Translations under genes and position numbers: made by a program
DNA from: Citrifermentans bremense
Lineage (GTDB): Bacteria; Desulfobacterota; Desulfuromonadia; Geobacterales; Geobacteraceae
Length of the DNA stretch: 64,000 bases
Assembly (NCBI RefSeq): GCF_014218275.1
Contig: NZ_AP023213.1
Coordinates: 3,326,001 to 3,390,000 of the forward strand
Direction: 5' to 3'
Shown: positions 53,066 to 61,263 of the stretch, piece after piece
Layout of the letters: the number at the start of each line of letters is the position of its first letter
Position numbering within the stretch: position 1 is the stretch's first letter
Notes under the pieces: model-generated
What the model was told of the DNA's origin: nothing
Seen by the model: the letters and a program-made list of their open reading frames with translations, nothing else
Databases searched by the model: none

Positions 53066-53088
53066 GGGGAGGTCCTTTCGGCCTCCCC
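53066..53088. terminator. Bidirectional terminator between convergent genes
   Basis: GGGGAGG and CCTCCCC form the stem. On the plus strand GTTT follows; on the minus strand ATTTTTGTTTT follows, so it mainly serves the DUF3187 gene. Confidence 0.75.
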
Positions 53089-53114
53089 GTTTGGCAACAA
53101 CCGCACCACTCCTT

Positions 53115-54143
53115 TTAGAAGCGGTGGCTTAGTCCCAGGTGCAGCGCCACATCCGGGGAGGCATTGACGTTCAGATCCTCGGCGAGGGCGATATCAAGGG
53201 CGGTAGCCGGCGAAAAGGCATAGGTGCCGCCGAAGAGCAAGACCACGGCCGGGGAACTCAGAGGCTTCATGTCGCTGTCCTTATAGAAGGCGGTGTGGGA
53301 AGAGAATTCGACCTTCAGGGCGAACTTCTCCATCGGCGACCACCCAGCACCCAGGCTGCCGAACCCCACCAGGTTCTCCCGCTGATCTTTCAGCACATCT
53401 CCGTCGGTCATCGCCATGCCCCCCAAGGCCCCGAACACGGTGGCATGCCCCCAGGAGAGGGGGTAATCGCTGCTTCCGCTCAACCAAAGGGCCAGGTCCG
53501 TGCTGCCGCTACCGGTCAACCGGGAGCTGCTGCCGGTGGGAAGCTTGAGGCTCGCCCGCAGCGCCAGAGCCTTCGAATTGACGCTTGCGTCCTGGTACAA
53601 CTGCCAGCCGCCGGATACCCTGACATCCCCGATGCGGACGGTGGAGTTGTCCATCCTTAACCGTTCCTGGCCGTTCTTGTCGTACTGGAAGAGGAGATGG
53701 TCCTCCTTCGTCTCGGTCCGGTTTCCCTGGGGCAGGCCGAAAACCCTGTGCCACTCCTCGATGAACCCGTCGAAGATGCCCCCGCTGTAGGCAACCACCG
53801 GGACATCAACCCCCACCTCCACCCCCCTGGCAACGCCATAGCGCAGAGCCAGCGTCATCCGCTCGCTCTCACCGTCGAGGGTCAGTTTTTCCTGTGCCGT
53901 GTCCCAGTCATAGGAATTGTTCACGATATCGAGGGCCAGCAGTCCCAAAGCCTTCCCGACAGGCTGAACGGTGGCGCTTTCAGCGGCAGGAAGCCCGTAA
54001 ATCTGGACCAGAGGAGACTGATTGAAGGTGTAGAAAGGGTCGATAACCAGGGGATCGGCATAGCCGGGGCCTTCCATGACCCCCACTAACAGCAAGATGG
54101 CGACGAGATGTTTTAGGTATTGCAATAGATACTCCCTCCTCAC
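53115..54143 (-). CDS. DUF3187 family outer-membrane-like protein
   Basis: A 342-residue exported protein with signal sequence (HLVAILLLVGVMEGPGYA) and then DPFYTFNQSPLVQIYGLPAAESA, typical of DUF3187. Alternating beta strands and a C-terminal aromatic residue (GLSHRF) suggest an outer membrane beta-barrel. The family is common in Geobacter and its role is unknown. It lies alone. Confidence 0.85.
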   Translation of the reverse strand: MRREYLLQYLKHLVAILLLVGVMEGPGYADPLVIDPFYTFNQSPLVQIYGLPAAESATVQPVGKALGLLALDIVNNSYDWDTAQEKLTLDGESERMTLALRYGVARGVEVGVDVPVVAYSGGIFDGFIEEWHRVFGLPQGNRTETKEDHLLFQYDKNGQERLRMDNSTVRIGDVRVSGGWQLYQDASVNSKALALRASLKLPTGSSSRLTGSGSTDLALWLSGSSDYPLSWGHATVFGALGGMAMTDGDVLKDQRENLVGFGSLGAGWSPMEKFALKVEFSSHTAFYKDSDMKPLSSPAVVLLFGGTYAFSPATALDIALAEDLNVNASPDVALHLGLSHRF

Positions 54144-54232
54144 ATGAATTCATGTCATAGGCGCCCGTCCAGGAAAGCAGGACAGATGTTTTTACCACAA
54201 TTGGACTGTGCAGCAAATCAGAAGCTGCCGCG

Positions 54233-55168
54233 CTACCTGGAAAAAAGATCCTGCAGCCGCTTTGGTTCCTCCCCCAGCCATTGCGGGTTGCTTGCGGTCC
54301 CGTCGAAAAGTGAAGTGGTCTTGAAAGGTTCGTAGTACCCTGTCATGGCGGCTTCGGCAGTGCGCGCCAGCAACTCTCCCACCTCCGCCCCGGTCAGCGG
54401 CCGGAAGGACTCCACGGCCTGGATCGCCTGGTCCAGAACCTCCATGCTGTCGATCCCCGTTATCACCACCGAGGTGGGTAGGGTGAGCGCGTAATGCAGG
54501 CACTCGATGGCGGTGACTGTGCCGGATTTAAGGAGGATGCCGTTGGCCATGGACTTCATGCCGAGCACCCCGATCTTCTCCCTGACCAGTTCGGGGAGCA
54601 CAAGGTTCTCGAAACTGCGGAAATGTGCGTCCATGACGTTGAGAGGCATCTGGACCGTGTCGAATCTGAAATCGTGCTGTGCCGCGACCTTGAGCATGTG
54701 CAGGTGGATCTGGGGGTCCTTGTGCCCGGTGAAACCTATGTAGCGGATCTTCCCGGCGGCCCGCGCCTCCAACAGGGCCTGATTCGCCCCCTCCTCGTCG
54801 AAGATGCGGTGGGGGTCCTCGAAGCGGAGCACCTCGTGGTGCTGGACCAGGTCGATCATCTCCACCTGGAGCCTCTTCAGGGACTCGTCCAGTTGCCGGG
54901 CCGCTTCCTTTTTCGACCGTCCGTCTATCTTGGTCATCAGGAAGACCTTGCCGCGGTAGCCGTCCTTGAGTGCCTGCCCCATGCGGGTCTCGCTGATCCC
55001 CTCGCCGTAGTCCCAGCAGTTGTCCATGAAGTTGATGCCCCGGTCGATGGCGCTGCGGACGATGCGGATGCTGTCTTTCTCGGAGACCCGGGGAAGCCCC
55101 AGGTGCCAGCCGCCTACCCCGATGGCAGAAACCTTCTCCTTTGTGCTACCCAAAGTGCGATAGATCAT
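54233..55168 (-). CDS. Aldo/keto reductase
   Basis: A 311-residue TIM-barrel oxidoreductase: IYRTLGSTKEKVSAIGVGGWHLG, a catalytic pattern DRGINFMDNCWDYGEGISETRMG (Asp and Tyr), LMTKIDGRSKKEAARQLDESLKRL, VQHHEV (His) and a C-terminal NADPH region. It reduces aldehydes or ketones with NADPH in the cytoplasm. It is probably cotranscribed with the quinone oxidoreductase gene upstream, 41 bases away. Confidence 0.92.
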   Translation of the reverse strand: MIYRTLGSTKEKVSAIGVGGWHLGLPRVSEKDSIRIVRSAIDRGINFMDNCWDYGEGISETRMGQALKDGYRGKVFLMTKIDGRSKKEAARQLDESLKRLQVEMIDLVQHHEVLRFEDPHRIFDEEGANQALLEARAAGKIRYIGFTGHKDPQIHLHMLKVAAQHDFRFDTVQMPLNVMDAHFRSFENLVLPELVREKIGVLGMKSMANGILLKSGTVTAIECLHYALTLPTSVVITGIDSMEVLDQAIQAVESFRPLTGAEVGELLARTAEAAMTGYYEPFKTTSLFDGTASNPQWLGEEPKRLQDLFSR

Positions 55169-55209
55169 AGCTCCTCCCAGTCCTTACAGGGGTGATGGTT
55201 TGGAGACGC

Positions 55210-56181
55210 TCAGGGAAGCAGTATCGTGCACCCGGTCGTTTTGCGCCCCTCGAGGTCTCGATGTGCCTGCGCGGCATCTTGCAAGGCATAGCGCTGGTTG
55301 ATTTCCACCTTGACGGCGCCGGAGGCTATCACCTCGAAGAGCTCGGCTGCCATCTGTTCCAGGTCCGCACGCCTGGCGGCGTAGGTATTGAGCGTCGGGC
55401 GGGTCAGGTAGAGCGATCCGAGCTGGGAGAGGATGGAAAGGTCTACCGGCGGCACTGGGCCGGAGGCGTTGCCGAAGCTGACCAGCAACCCGAAAGGACG
55501 CAGGCAGCGAAGCGAGGTCTCGAAGGTATCCTTGCCGACGCCGTCGTAGACCACGGGGACCCCTTCGCCGCCGGTCAGCTCCCTCACCCTTTCGACGATG
55601 TTGTCGGTACTGTAATTGAGGCAGGCATCCGCACCGTGCTGCCGCGCCAGCTCGCACTTCTCTTCGGAACCGGCGGTGGCGATCACCCTCGCCCCCAGAT
55701 GTTTCAGCCACTGGCAGGCGATGAGCCCGACGCCCCCGGCTGCGGCGTGAAAGAGCACAGTATCCCCCTTCTGAACCCGGTAGGTCCTCCTGATGAGGTA
55801 CTGGACGGTGAGCCCCTTGAGCATCATCGCCGCCGCCTGTTCGAAGGAGACCAAGTCGGGAATGAGGACCAAGCGGTCCGCGGCAACCGTTCTCTTGTCG
55901 CAGTAGGAGCCGAGCGCGCCGGCATAGGCGACACGGTCGCCGACCTTGAACAGCGTCACCCCCTCCCCGACCGCCTCGACGACGCCGGCACCTTCGTTGC
56001 CGGCAACAGCGGGAAGCGCCACTTTGTAGAGACCGTTACGCTGGTAGACGTCGACGAAATTGACCCCGACGGCCTCGTGGCGGATCAGCGCCTCTCCAGG
56101 CCCGGGAGATCTCACCTCGACATCGCATAAGCCGAGCACTTCCGGTCCGCCGAACTCTTTGAAGCAGATCGCCTTTGACAT
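55210..56181 (-). CDS. Zinc-independent quinone oxidoreductase (QOR family)
   Basis: ATG 56181 follows AGGAGG. The 323-residue protein has the MDR/QOR pattern VNFVDVYQRNGLY, AVAGNEGAGVVEAVGEGV, FHAAAGGVGLIACQWLKHLGARVIATAGSEEK and YDGVGKDTFE, and lacks catalytic zinc ligands. It transfers electrons from NADPH to quinones. It is followed by an aldo/keto reductase gene, so both may serve carbonyl or quinone detoxification. Confidence 0.93.
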   Translation of the reverse strand: MSKAICFKEFGGPEVLGLCDVEVRSPGPGEALIRHEAVGVNFVDVYQRNGLYKVALPAVAGNEGAGVVEAVGEGVTLFKVGDRVAYAGALGSYCDKRTVAADRLVLIPDLVSFEQAAAMMLKGLTVQYLIRRTYRVQKGDTVLFHAAAGGVGLIACQWLKHLGARVIATAGSEEKCELARQHGADACLNYSTDNIVERVRELTGGEGVPVVYDGVGKDTFETSLRCLRPFGLLVSFGNASGPVPPVDLSILSQLGSLYLTRPTLNTYAARRADLEQMAAELFEVIASGAVKVEINQRYALQDAAQAHRDLEGRKTTGCTILLP

Positions 56182-56419
56182 AGTTCCTCCTGAAAGCGGT
56201 TCCGATCGTAGCAACCACAAGAAGATACCTTAACTCTCGGCAAACTCCAGGCTCAGGAGATGCAAAAGAAGCGTGCCGAGCCCCACATAATTAGCAAACC
56301 CTAACAATTCTTCAATTTTCCTTATTACGACAGCACTTAAAGTCCCTTCTTCTGTTATAATGGTTGGCAAGTGGTGACATAACCATAGGCTCTTTTCTGT
56401 GGCAAAAGGAGGACACGAG

Positions 56420-56905
56420 ATGAACGTATTCGATTGCGCTATCAAAAGAGAAGAGGACAGCAGGAGCTACTTCATGGGGCTAGTGGAAAAGGCTACAGAT
56501 CCAGAGTTGAAGATCCTTTTCTCCATGCTGGCCGACTGCGAGGATGAACATAAAAAGAGACTGCTGAAACTCAAAAGGCGGATGGACGGCAAAATGAGCG
56601 TGCTGGAAGACCTCGACGTTTCCGTCTGCAGCTACCGCCCCTTCCTTACCCAGAGCGAACTGCTCGAGGACAAGGGCAACGACCCGGACCTGTACCTGTT
56701 CACCGTGAAGAAGGAGGAGCAGGACATAACCTTTTATCGGGAACTGGCAGAAAGGGCGGCAAACGAACAGACCCGCAAGAGCCTGCTGATGCTGGCTGAC
56801 GAGGAGCGCCGGCACCTGGAACGGATGGAGGAGATCTACGCCTTCGTGGAAACACCCAGGACCTACCTGGAAAGCGGTGAATTCAGCAACCTGAGACCTC
56901 TTTAG
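56420..56905 (+). CDS. Rubrerythrin-like ferritin-family di-iron protein
   Basis: ATG 56420 follows AAAGGAGG by 8 bases and gives 161 residues. Two helix-pair repeats carry the ligands: AIKREEDSRSYF ... DCEDEHKKRLLKL, and TVKKEEQDITFYREL ... DEERRHLERMEEI. It has no rubredoxin domain. Such proteins reduce peroxide in anaerobes. TATAAT at 56356 may be part of its promoter. A terminator follows. Confidence 0.9.
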   Translation: MNVFDCAIKREEDSRSYFMGLVEKATDPELKILFSMLADCEDEHKKRLLKLKRRMDGKMSVLEDLDVSVCSYRPFLTQSELLEDKGNDPDLYLFTVKKEEQDITFYRELAERAANEQTRKSLLMLADEERRHLERMEEIYAFVETPRTYLESGEFSNLRPL

Positions 56906-56928
56906 GGTCAGAGACCGCTGCAACTGAA

Positions 56929-56956
56929 AAAGCCCGCAACAAGCGGGCTTTTTTTT
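56929..56956 (+). terminator. Rho-independent terminator of the rubrerythrin-like gene
   Basis: AAGCCCGC and GCGGGCTT with loop AACAA are followed by six more T. Confidence 0.9.
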
Positions 56957-56982
56957 CGAACTCGGCAATACCGGAAAGGTGT

Positions 56983-57255
56983 TCAGGGCTCTTCGGCCAA
57001 GGCGTCGTCGTAGGCGCTGTCGGGGTCGCATTCCGGCCTCAGATAGCGCTCCAGTTCGTCGAAGAGGCGGTCCGTGGTCAGTTTCACCGCCATCAGGGTA
57101 TCCATTTCGAAGCTGATGCCATGCTGCAAGTAGCTCGCGTGCATCCGGTCCACCAACCCCTTCAACTGCTGGATCGAGCAATAGGTATCCTTCAGCATGA
57201 GGTAATTGCTCTCTCCCAGTTCCTGCAACCGCTCTTCCCTCAATTCGGTAGTCAT
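56983..57255 (-). CDS. Hypothetical helical protein (90 aa)
   Basis: I chose ATG 57255 because GGAGG lies 8 bases upstream, whereas the ATG at 57261 overlaps the Shine-Dalgarno. The 90-residue product is highly helical and charged, with two Cys (KDTYCSIQQ, RPECDPDS). It has no signal peptide. It lies 22 bases downstream of the ferredoxin gene and is likely cotranscribed. No family is recognised. Confidence 0.7.
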   Translation of the reverse strand: MTTELREERLQELGESNYLMLKDTYCSIQQLKGLVDRMHASYLQHGISFEMDTLMAVKLTTDRLFDELERYLRPECDPDSAYDDALAEEP

Positions 57256-57277
57256 AGCCATTCCTCCGGGCCCGGAA

Positions 57278-57466
57278 CTAGCGCCAGTGTATGCAGTTCA
57301 CGGGGCAGCTGTCTATCGCCTCCTGGATCTTCGCCTCTGCCGCACCGTTTTGGGCATGCACCTCCGATACACCTGCATCGTTCAATCGGAACACCTCCGG
57401 CACGATGCTCATGCAGAGCCCGCACCCGATACATACCTTTTGGTCGACGTACACTTCCGCTGCCAT
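57278..57466 (-). CDS. Single-cluster [4Fe-4S] ferredoxin
   Basis: ATG 57466 follows GGAGGG. The 62-residue protein has CIGCGLC and, near the end, SCPVNCIHW, the ligand set of monocluster ferredoxins. The Cys usually found in the CPEVF position is Val here (IVPEVF), so the optional disulfide is missing. It is a low-potential cytoplasmic electron carrier. It lies between a small helical protein gene and a DUF1540 gene. Confidence 0.92.
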   Translation of the reverse strand: MAAEVYVDQKVCIGCGLCMSIVPEVFRLNDAGVSEVHAQNGAAEAKIQEAIDSCPVNCIHWR

Positions 57467-57627
57467 CTCCACCCTCCCTTCCCAATTTTGAATTGCCTGC
57501 GGCACGAAGATGAAAGGATACCCGACTACGCGCGAAAGTCGATTGCGGTCGGTGACCTGCAGCCTGCGGAAGGGATGCGGGAAGGGGGCGAACTCGTTTG
57601 GGTGGGTCGCGGCGTAACTGCGGACGG

Positions 57628-57924
57628 TTACTTCGGCTTGTAGGTGAAGCAGTCCGGATGCGACTCATGCATGCCGACATCGACGGTTTGCGCGGTGCAT
57701 TCGAGAGACTGGTTGTAGCTGCAATTCTCCACCTTGCAGGCGCCGACGCCACCTTGGACGTCCATAACGCCTCCCTTTTGGTTGCTGTGCAGGTAGGTGT
57801 CGCATTGGGGGCAGAGATCGCCGGGGCCGCCGACCGTGATGGCCATAGTGTGGCAGGAATTATGTTTGTTGTATGAGCAATCCGTTACGTTGCAGGATGC
57901 GATCTTGACCATGGGCTTATCCAT
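57628..57924 (-). CDS. DUF1540 tandem Cys protein
   Basis: AAAGGAG precedes ATG 57924. The 98-residue protein has two copies of the DUF1540 pattern: CNVTDCSYNKHNSCHTMAI with CPQCDTYL, and CKVENCSYNQSLECTAQ with DCFTY. The conserved Cys suggest metal binding. It contains no signal peptide. The role of DUF1540 is not established. Confidence 0.88.
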   Translation of the reverse strand: MDKPMVKIASCNVTDCSYNKHNSCHTMAITVGGPGDLCPQCDTYLHSNQKGGVMDVQGGVGACKVENCSYNQSLECTAQTVDVGMHESHPDCFTYKPK

Positions 57925-58094
57925 TATTTCCTCTCCTTTTTCGCCGCCCCCTTCCGCGCACTAGGAATGTTTAACAGTTTTGAAGGGATAGTCAAGAGTC
58001 GCAAAGGCCGGCGTGGGGCACCGGAGGGAGGAATGAAAAAACCGTTACATATCGATGAGTTAAGGAGTGAAAAGGCGGCAAAGCGGCAGTGCCG

Positions 58095-58388
58095 TTAGCC
58101 GCAGCAGCCGCTGCCGCCGAAACCGGGGATCCTCTTCTCCCTGAGCCACTCGTTGATGAGCCCGCTGGCGCAGCCTACGCCGGCATCGACCTTCAGCGCC
58201 GCCGCCGGGCAGTTGAGTGCACAGGCGCCGCACTCCATGCAGGCGTCGCGGTCCGCCAGCAGGGCCCGCTTTTCTTCCAGGCGGAACACCTGGTGCGGGC
58301 AGACCTCGATGCATCTGCCGCAGCCGACGCAAAGCTCCCGGTTTAACTCCAGCGTAACCACCCCTTCCAGGTACCTGAATCCCTTCAT
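58095..58388 (-). CDS. hgcB: Mercury methylation ferredoxin HgcB
   Basis: A 97-residue protein with two [4Fe-4S] motifs (C20-C23-C26-C30 and C50-C53-C56-C60), C73 and a C-terminal Cys pair in GSGCCG. The extra Cys and vicinal C-terminal pair separate HgcB from ordinary ferredoxins and match residues thought to bind Hg. HgcB reduces the corrinoid of HgcA so methyl transfer to Hg(II) can cycle. GGAGAG precedes the ATG, and it starts 16 bases after hgcA. Confidence 0.92.
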   Translation of the reverse strand: MKGFRYLEGVVTLELNRELCVGCGRCIEVCPHQVFRLEEKRALLADRDACMECGACALNCPAAALKVDAGVGCASGLINEWLREKRIPGFGGSGCCG

Positions 58389-58404
58389 GCGGTTCTCTCC
58401 ATAA

Positions 58405-59556
58405 TCACAGTATCCTTGCCGCCGTCACGAGGAACAGGGCGGCGAGAAGCGCCCCCCCCATGACCGGAAGGCCCAGGCGCATCTCCTTTTTCACCCCGGA
58501 CTTCGAGGTGTAGGTGGTGCAGCCGGTGAAATTCAGGGTGTAAAAGGAGGTGACGGCGGCAAAGGCCAGGAAGGCCGCCAGCGTCACCGGCAGGCTCCAG
58601 CTCTCGCCTCCAGCCGCCATCCGGAAAATGAACGTGTAGACCAGGCCGGCGACCCCTCCCTTGACGGCAAAGCTCCTGGAGGGGAGCAGGGGAAGCAGCA
58701 CCGGCGCCGCGGCCACCCCGGTAAAGACGGCACCGAGATACCCGGCGACCAAAGTGGCGGCCGCGCCGGAACCTGCCACGAGCCAGGCGGCAAGATAGAG
58801 GAAGACGGCTACCGGAAGAGACGGTTTCAGCACCAGGACCAGTTCCACCGGGACCAGCACCAAGCGCTCGTACCAGTTGAAGCTCAGCTCGCGCATGGCC
58901 TGGGTGGTCCTGCCGCCGTTGTCGAGGTACTCGGGAAGGTCCTTTGCCCTGATGGCGGCGTAGGCCACTTCGAAGCCGCAGCGCCGCTTAACCTGGTGCG
59001 CCGACACCCCGGGCGCGCCCAGGATCGGGAGGATGAGCCTGCGGTGCGAAACCACCTCCGAGAGAGCTGTCGCCCCGACCCGCCGGACCAGCTCGCCGGT
59101 CCCAAACGTCCCCTTACCCGCCGCGCACCAGACGTTGATGCCGAAGGTCTCCAGCACGAGGAGCCAGACGTTGCTCCCGGCAAGCGCCTGGCGCACCAGG
59201 TCGAAGCTCATCTTGTAGTTGGCCGTGACGACGACCGGCGCTTGCGCATCCGGGGTCCCGACGGCGTAGAGGCCGGCGGGGACCAGGTAACTCATCCGGT
59301 TGATCCCCCAGCGCGCCTTGCAGGCTCCCAGGCGGTCGGCCAGGGTGAGGCTGGTGGAAAGCTGCGGCACCCGCCCCTGCCCCGCCGGATACCAGCCGAG
59401 AAACCCCGGGACCTTCTCACTTACCTCTCCGCCGCCGGCGGAGGTACGCGGCCCTCAGCAGGGGGGGGCGTCCGGGTCCTGCGCTGCACCGGGGGCGCAT
59501 CCGGACGCGGGCTTTGGCTGCAGCACCGTGATCTTCTTGAACTGACGCGTCTTCAT
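58405..59556 (-). CDS. hgcA: Mercury methylation corrinoid protein HgcA, possible selenoprotein
   Basis: The cobalamin-binding domain carries NVWCAAGKGTFGT, the HgcA cap-helix signature whose Cys coordinates cobalt. It is followed by GAPGVSAHQVKRRCGF and about five membrane helices. HgcA passes a methyl group to Hg(II). The uninterrupted frame begins at GTG 59370 (321 aa), but the conserved GRVPQLST lead-in lies before it. ATG 59556, behind AAAGGTGG, opens the same frame (MKTRQFKKITV). It reaches a TGA at 59455-59457 after ...APPC and continues GPRTSAGGG into HgcA. With Sec at the TGA the protein is 383 residues. A SECIS-like hairpin follows the TGA. If the TGA is a stop, hgcA starts at 59370 after a 33-aa peptide. 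Confidence 0.9.
59422..59457 (-). promoter_or_regulatory. SECIS-like hairpin directly after the in-frame TGA of hgcA
   Basis: Read on the minus strand, the TGA (59457-59455) is followed by 8 bases, then TACCTCCGCC, loop GGC, and GGCGGAGAGGTA. This is a 10-bp stem with a 2-base bulge on the 3' side. The loop starts with G and lies 18 bases after the TGA, within the range I recall for bacterial SECIS elements. Chance hairpins are common in such GC-rich DNA. Confidence 0.55.
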
Positions 59557-59640
59557 GGTTCCACCTTTGTCGCTGAAATCATCCAGGTTTCCATATATCC
59601 CGCAATCGGCGCCGCTGGTCAAGAGATTCCCGACCTGGCA

Positions 59641-59675
59641 AAAAAAATGAGGGGACTGCCGCGCGCCGTCCCCTC
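59641..59675 (-). terminator. Rho-independent terminator of pyk
   Basis: On the minus strand GAGGGGAC and GTCCCCTC pair across an 11-base loop and are followed by ATTTTTTT, 27 bases after the pyk stop. It separates pyk from hgcA, whose Shine-Dalgarno lies 76 bases further on. Confidence 0.85.
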
Positions 59676-59701
59676 TTCTTCACGACTGGTCCCTCATAGG
59701 G

Positions 59702-61147
59702 TCACAGGCGCCGGGTCACCTCCGGCTCCCCCAACCAGTGCACCTTCATCAGGTTGGTGGTCCCCGCCGACGAAAGCGGGCTTCCCATGGTGATCACCAC
59801 CACGTCCCCCTTCTTGAGCCACCCGGTATCGAGTACCGCCTTTTCCACCGAGATGATCTGGGACTCGGTATCACCCTCGATGTCGACGCGCAGCGAATGG
59901 ACCCCTGCGTAGAGGGCGAGCAGGCGCCGCACCTCTTCGGACGGCGTCACCGCGATGATGGGCTGCGCCGGGCGGCACTTGGAAACCAGCGCCGCGGTCC
60001 CCCCGGTCTGGGTGAAGGCGAGGATGGCCGCAGCCTTCACGCTCTCCGCCGCCCGGCAGGCGGCAAGCCCGATCACCTCGGATAGGTTCGGCTCCGCCTC
60101 GGTCTGGACGATGTGGCAGCTTTGCGCCATGAGCTGCGGGTCAGCCTCCACGTCGAGCGCCACCTGCACCATCATGGAGACTGCCTCCACCGGGTACTTG
60201 CCGGAAGCGGTCTCGGCGGAAAGCATGATGGCATCTGTGCCGTCCAGTATGGCGTTGGCGACGTCGGAGGTCTCGGCGCGGGTCGGGCGCGGGTTGTTCA
60301 CCATGCTCTCCAGCATCTGCGTTGCGGTGATGACGGGCTTACCGGCGTCGTTGCAACTGCGGATGATCCGCTTCTGGATCAGCGGGACCTTCTCGGGGTT
60401 CAGCTCCACCCCCAGGTCGCCGCGCGCCACCATGACCCCGTCCGAGACCCGCAGGATGGCGCCGAAGTTGATCACGGCCTCCGGCTTCTCGATCTTGGAG
60501 ATGATGCGGAGCTTGGAGCCGCGGCTGTCGATGATGCCTCTCAACTCCTGCACGTCGGAGGCCTCACGCACGAAGGAGAGGGCGACGTAGTCCAGTTGCT
60601 GCTCAATGCAGAACCCGAGGTCGTCGCGGTCCTTGTCCGTCATGGCCGGGGCGGAAACCTTGGCGCCGGGGAGGTTGATTCCCTTGCGGTCCTTGAGGAG
60701 CCCTCCAGTCACCACCAGGCAGCGCACGTCGTCCCCTTCGACTGCCAGCACCTTCAGCTCCATCAGGCCGTCATCCAAAAGGATCCGGTCGTCGGGCCTC
60801 ACGTCCCCGGGGAGCCCCTGGTAGATGGTCGGGATCAGGTTTCCCTCCCCTAAAAGCTCCCGGGTGGTGACGATCACCTCGGCCCCGGCGGTGAGCTGCA
60901 TCCCGCCGCCCTTCATCAGGCCGGTGCGGATCTTTGGCCCCTGCAGGTCCCCCAAAATGGCGACGGAATGTTCATGGTGGTCGGAGAGCTTGCGGATGCT
61001 GCTGATGACGGCGGATTTGGCGGCGTGGTCGCCGTGGGAGAAGTTGAGGCGGAAAACGTCGACGCCGGCCTTGATCAGGGCGCCGAGCATCTCCTCTGAT
61101 TCGCTGGCCGGTCCGACAGTGGCAACGATCTTGGTGTGACGGAACAT
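59702..61147 (-). CDS. pyk: Pyruvate kinase
   Basis: ATG 61147 follows AGGAG and gives 481 residues. FRHTKIVATVGPASES, NFSHGDH, GDLQGPKIRTG, TDKDRDDL, ARGDLGVE (metal and substrate site) and the MLESMVNNPRPTRAETSDVANAILDGTDAIMLSAETA stretch are complete. It converts PEP and ADP to pyruvate and ATP. A C-terminal regulatory domain is present. It is transcribed toward hgcA but has its own terminator. Confidence 0.95.
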   Translation of the reverse strand: MFRHTKIVATVGPASESEEMLGALIKAGVDVFRLNFSHGDHAAKSAVISSIRKLSDHHEHSVAILGDLQGPKIRTGLMKGGGMQLTAGAEVIVTTRELLGEGNLIPTIYQGLPGDVRPDDRILLDDGLMELKVLAVEGDDVRCLVVTGGLLKDRKGINLPGAKVSAPAMTDKDRDDLGFCIEQQLDYVALSFVREASDVQELRGIIDSRGSKLRIISKIEKPEAVINFGAILRVSDGVMVARGDLGVELNPEKVPLIQKRIIRSCNDAGKPVITATQMLESMVNNPRPTRAETSDVANAILDGTDAIMLSAETASGKYPVEAVSMMVQVALDVEADPQLMAQSCHIVQTEAEPNLSEVIGLAACRAAESVKAAAILAFTQTGGTAALVSKCRPAQPIIAVTPSEEVRRLLALYAGVHSLRVDIEGDTESQIISVEKAVLDTGWLKKGDVVVITMGSPLSSAGTTNLMKVHWLGEPEVTRRL

Positions 61148-61263
61148 GGGATCTCCTGGTAGACGGGGATGAGCGGCCGGCACGGCACCAAGGGCTTCAA
61201 GAGCCATCGCGCGTGCCGGCGCCTGTACAAATTACCCGAAATCCGTCTCCCGCGCAATTGCTG

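Noticed and set aside
59450-59475. Frameshift in the run of eight C explaining the split of hgcA
   Set aside because: The frames before and after the TGA are the same, so a single indel in the run would break rather than restore the join; the neighbouring frames stop within 20 codons.
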